Positions 5,122 to 6,535 of a stretch of DNA of 6,535 nt are shown piece after piece. The position numbers were made by a program, and so were the translations under genes. This DNA comes from Actinomycetota bacterium. Lineage in GTDB: Bacteria; Actinomycetota; Thermoleophilia; Gaiellales; Gaiellaceae. Positions within the stretch are counted from its first letter, which is position 1. Each line of letters starts with the position of its first letter. The stretch covers positions 1 through 6,535 of the forward strand of contig JACCTQ010000028.1 of assembly GCA_013812265.1 (NCBI GenBank), in the 5' to 3' direction. The notes beneath the pieces are model-generated. The model worked only from the letters and a program-made list of their open reading frames with translations. It was not told where the DNA came from and did no database searches.

Positions 5122-6535
5122 TTACTTGCGCGGTGTCCCGACCTTGAACGCCTTGCTGACGAAGAGCTTGTCGCGGTCCGGGTTCAGCGCCGCTCGGATG
5201 GTGATCCCGTAGGCGTAATAACCGGGCGTGAGCTTCCGCGACGGGAAGCGAACGATCGGCGACCAGTACGCCTTGATCTTGCCCTGAGCCGAAAGCACCG
5301 GCTTCCGAGCTGCCGAGCCGGCGAGCGAGCGCTCCATGGCAGCACGCTCCTGGCCGGACGCTCCGTTCGGTCCGGCGACGCGGAAGATCCCGGCGGAGTA
5401 CGTCGAGTCCTCCTGCGCCGTTGCCTGGAAGCCCCAGTACTTCTGTGCTGCCGGCTTTGGCCCGAGGGCGCTCTGAAAGTCCGCCTTCGCGGCCGTAACC
5501 GTCTCGGCCGGATGCCACTCGGTTGCGGTGCCCGAGCAGTCGCCTCCGGTCTCGGTAATCGCATTTCGGACCGAGTCGAACGACGGACGTCTCGTGCCGT
5601 CGGCCCGGACGAGTCCCGACTGGAAGCGATCGAGATTCGCTTCGTCGCCGAGGCCGAAGAAGAGCACCGAGCCCACCGCGGAGTCGCAGACGGCGAAGCG
5701 GACGAGGTCGCCGTAGATCTGCGCCTGGGAGGCTTCGTCGGTCACCTTCACGCTTTCCTTGCCGTAGTAGGCATCCTTGGCGCTCGGGAGAACGCCGACC
5801 TGCCAGCCGACCTCGGCGAGATTCAGTGACATCGGCTTCAGTGCGGCAACGCTCTGACCCAGGCGCAGGGTGCGCTCGAAGGTCGGCTGGGCCGTGTCCT
5901 CGAAGGCGTCGGAGATGCATTGCTTCAGGCGGCCCAGATTCGAGACGCCGACGTTCGGCCACGGATACCCCTTCATGAGCGGGTCGGTCGCCTGCTGCGG
6001 GTATACGTGCGAGGCCCACTCGTCGAAGGAGGGCTGCATGCGGTGCATTGCACGGAAAGCGACGCCCATGTCGTGCACGAAACGGCAGGGCGAGATCGAG
6101 ATGTTGCTCGCTGCGCTGCAGGTGTCGTTGCCGCGCGGCGAGACCGAGGTGCTGACCGAGATGGCCGGATTGACAGCTTTCAGAGCGTCATAGGACGCGG
6201 CGAGGAGCCGCATGTATGCGCCGCCCGAGTACCCCTTGCAAGCGCTCGTGAACTGCGGTTGGAAGAAACGCGACACATTGAACTCGTTCCCGATGATGTA
6301 TTCGCTCACCTGCGGATAGGTGCGCGCCAGGAGCGCGACGAAGCCCGAGAACTCTTTGGCAGCAGCCGGCGACGCCAGCGCCCTAGCTTTCGTCGGATAG
6401 ACGCTGAAGATGATGCGGATACCGTGCGCTTCCGCCTTTGGGAACATCCGGTCGAGGAAGCCCTTTTCCGTGAGCTGGCGAGGGCGATCGGCGTCCCACG
6501 GAACCGTGATTCGGGTCTCCGTCAGCCCCGCGGCG
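5122..6535 (-). CDS. GH-A clan-like glycoside hydrolase with an uncharacterised C-terminal domain, 5'-truncated
   Basis: The frame is open to the window edge. Before the first ATG (6445-6447) it reads TETRITVPWDADRP...GFLDR, which looks like the first strands of a TIM barrel, so the true start is outside the window. The window encodes about 470 residues. Numbering from that ATG: EYIIGNEFN (49-57) contains the Asn54-Glu55 pair expected for the acid/base on strand 4 of clan GH-A enzymes; ASHVYP (145-150) and LNLAEVGW (208-215, Glu212) fit later strands and the nucleophile. The segment FFGLGDEANLDRFQSGLVRADGTRRPSFDSVRNAI ends the barrel. From about residue 305 to 441 a region rich in Ser, Ala, Tyr and Gly ends in PGYYAYGITIRA...SKAFKVG, suggesting a beta-sandwich. 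Related proteins are usually annotated as cellulase or family 5/39-like, but the substrate is unknown. An exported protein is likely but the N-terminus is not visible. The HIT gene follows 25 bp downstream. Confidence 0.82.
   Translation of the reverse strand, partial: AAGLTETRITVPWDADRPRQLTEKGFLDRMFPKAEAHGIRIIFSVYPTKARALASPAAAKEFSGFVALLARTYPQVSEYIIGNEFNVSRFFQPQFTSACKGYSGGAYMRLLAASYDALKAVNPAISVSTSVSPRGNDTCSAASNISISPCRFVHDMGVAFRAMHRMQPSFDEWASHVYPQQATDPLMKGYPWPNVGVSNLGRLKQCISDAFEDTAQPTFERTLRLGQSVAALKPMSLNLAEVGWQVGVLPSAKDAYYGKESVKVTDEASQAQIYGDLVRFAVCDSAVGSVLFFGLGDEANLDRFQSGLVRADGTRRPSFDSVRNAITETGGDCSGTATEWHPAETVTAAKADFQSALGPKPAAQKYWGFQATAQEDSTYSAGIFRVAGPNGASGQERAAMERSLAGSAARKPVLSAQGKIKAYWSPIVRFPSRKLTPGYYAYGITIRAALNPDRDKLFVSKAFKVGTPRK

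Noticed and set aside
5093..6019. Minus-strand frame of 308 codons and plus-strand frame 4945-5829 within the glycosidase region
   Set aside because: Both are shadows of the glycosidase frame, which alone shows conserved GNE, AEVGW and SGLVRADGT motifs and remains open to the window edge.

Overview
The window is high-GC bacterial chromosome with short intergenic gaps, alternative GTG starts and genes on both strands. Protein style points to an actinobacterium. A soil or freshwater Thermoleophilia/Gaiellales-type lineage is my guess, from the mix of GlpX, an animal-type class I aldolase, a secreted propeller and a GH-A-like glycosidase; this is inference, not a phylogenetic result. Nothing resembles a phage, plasmid, insertion sequence or CRISPR array.

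Left part (1-1922): the 3' part of glpX (class II fructose-1,6-bisphosphatase, plus strand) faces a complete class I fructose-bisphosphate aldolase gene (minus strand). The two enzymes catalyse consecutive steps of gluconeogenesis: aldolase makes fructose-1,6-bisphosphate and GlpX removes its 1-phosphate. Only 27 bp separate the stop codons, and these contain a perfect 10-bp inverted repeat that could act as a shared terminator.

Middle (1923-3254): a VOC/glyoxalase-fold gene on the plus strand is recognisable along its whole length but needs at least four frame changes, all in the same direction and within about 85 bp. It is either a young pseudogene or a locally error-prone stretch of sequence. 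Seven bases after it lies a complete tRNA-Gly(CCC). A small single-domain cupin follows on the minus strand.

Right part (3255-6535): a 299-bp gap without a convincing gene holds a 16-bp palindrome. Next is a gene for a probable secreted beta-propeller protein of unknown function (plus strand). Its 3' end overlaps by 17 bp the end of a HIT-family nucleotide hydrolase/phosphorylase gene (minus strand). Upstream of the HIT gene on the same strand, 25 bp away, is the 3' portion of a glycoside hydrolase-like TIM-barrel protein with an uncharacterised C-terminal domain; its 5' end lies outside the window.

Apart from the gluconeogenic pair, the genes do not form an obvious functional system. The observations most worth a second look are the clustered frameshifts in the VOC gene, the tail-to-tail gene arrangements, and the two poorly characterised proteins (propeller, and the C-terminal region of the glycosidase).
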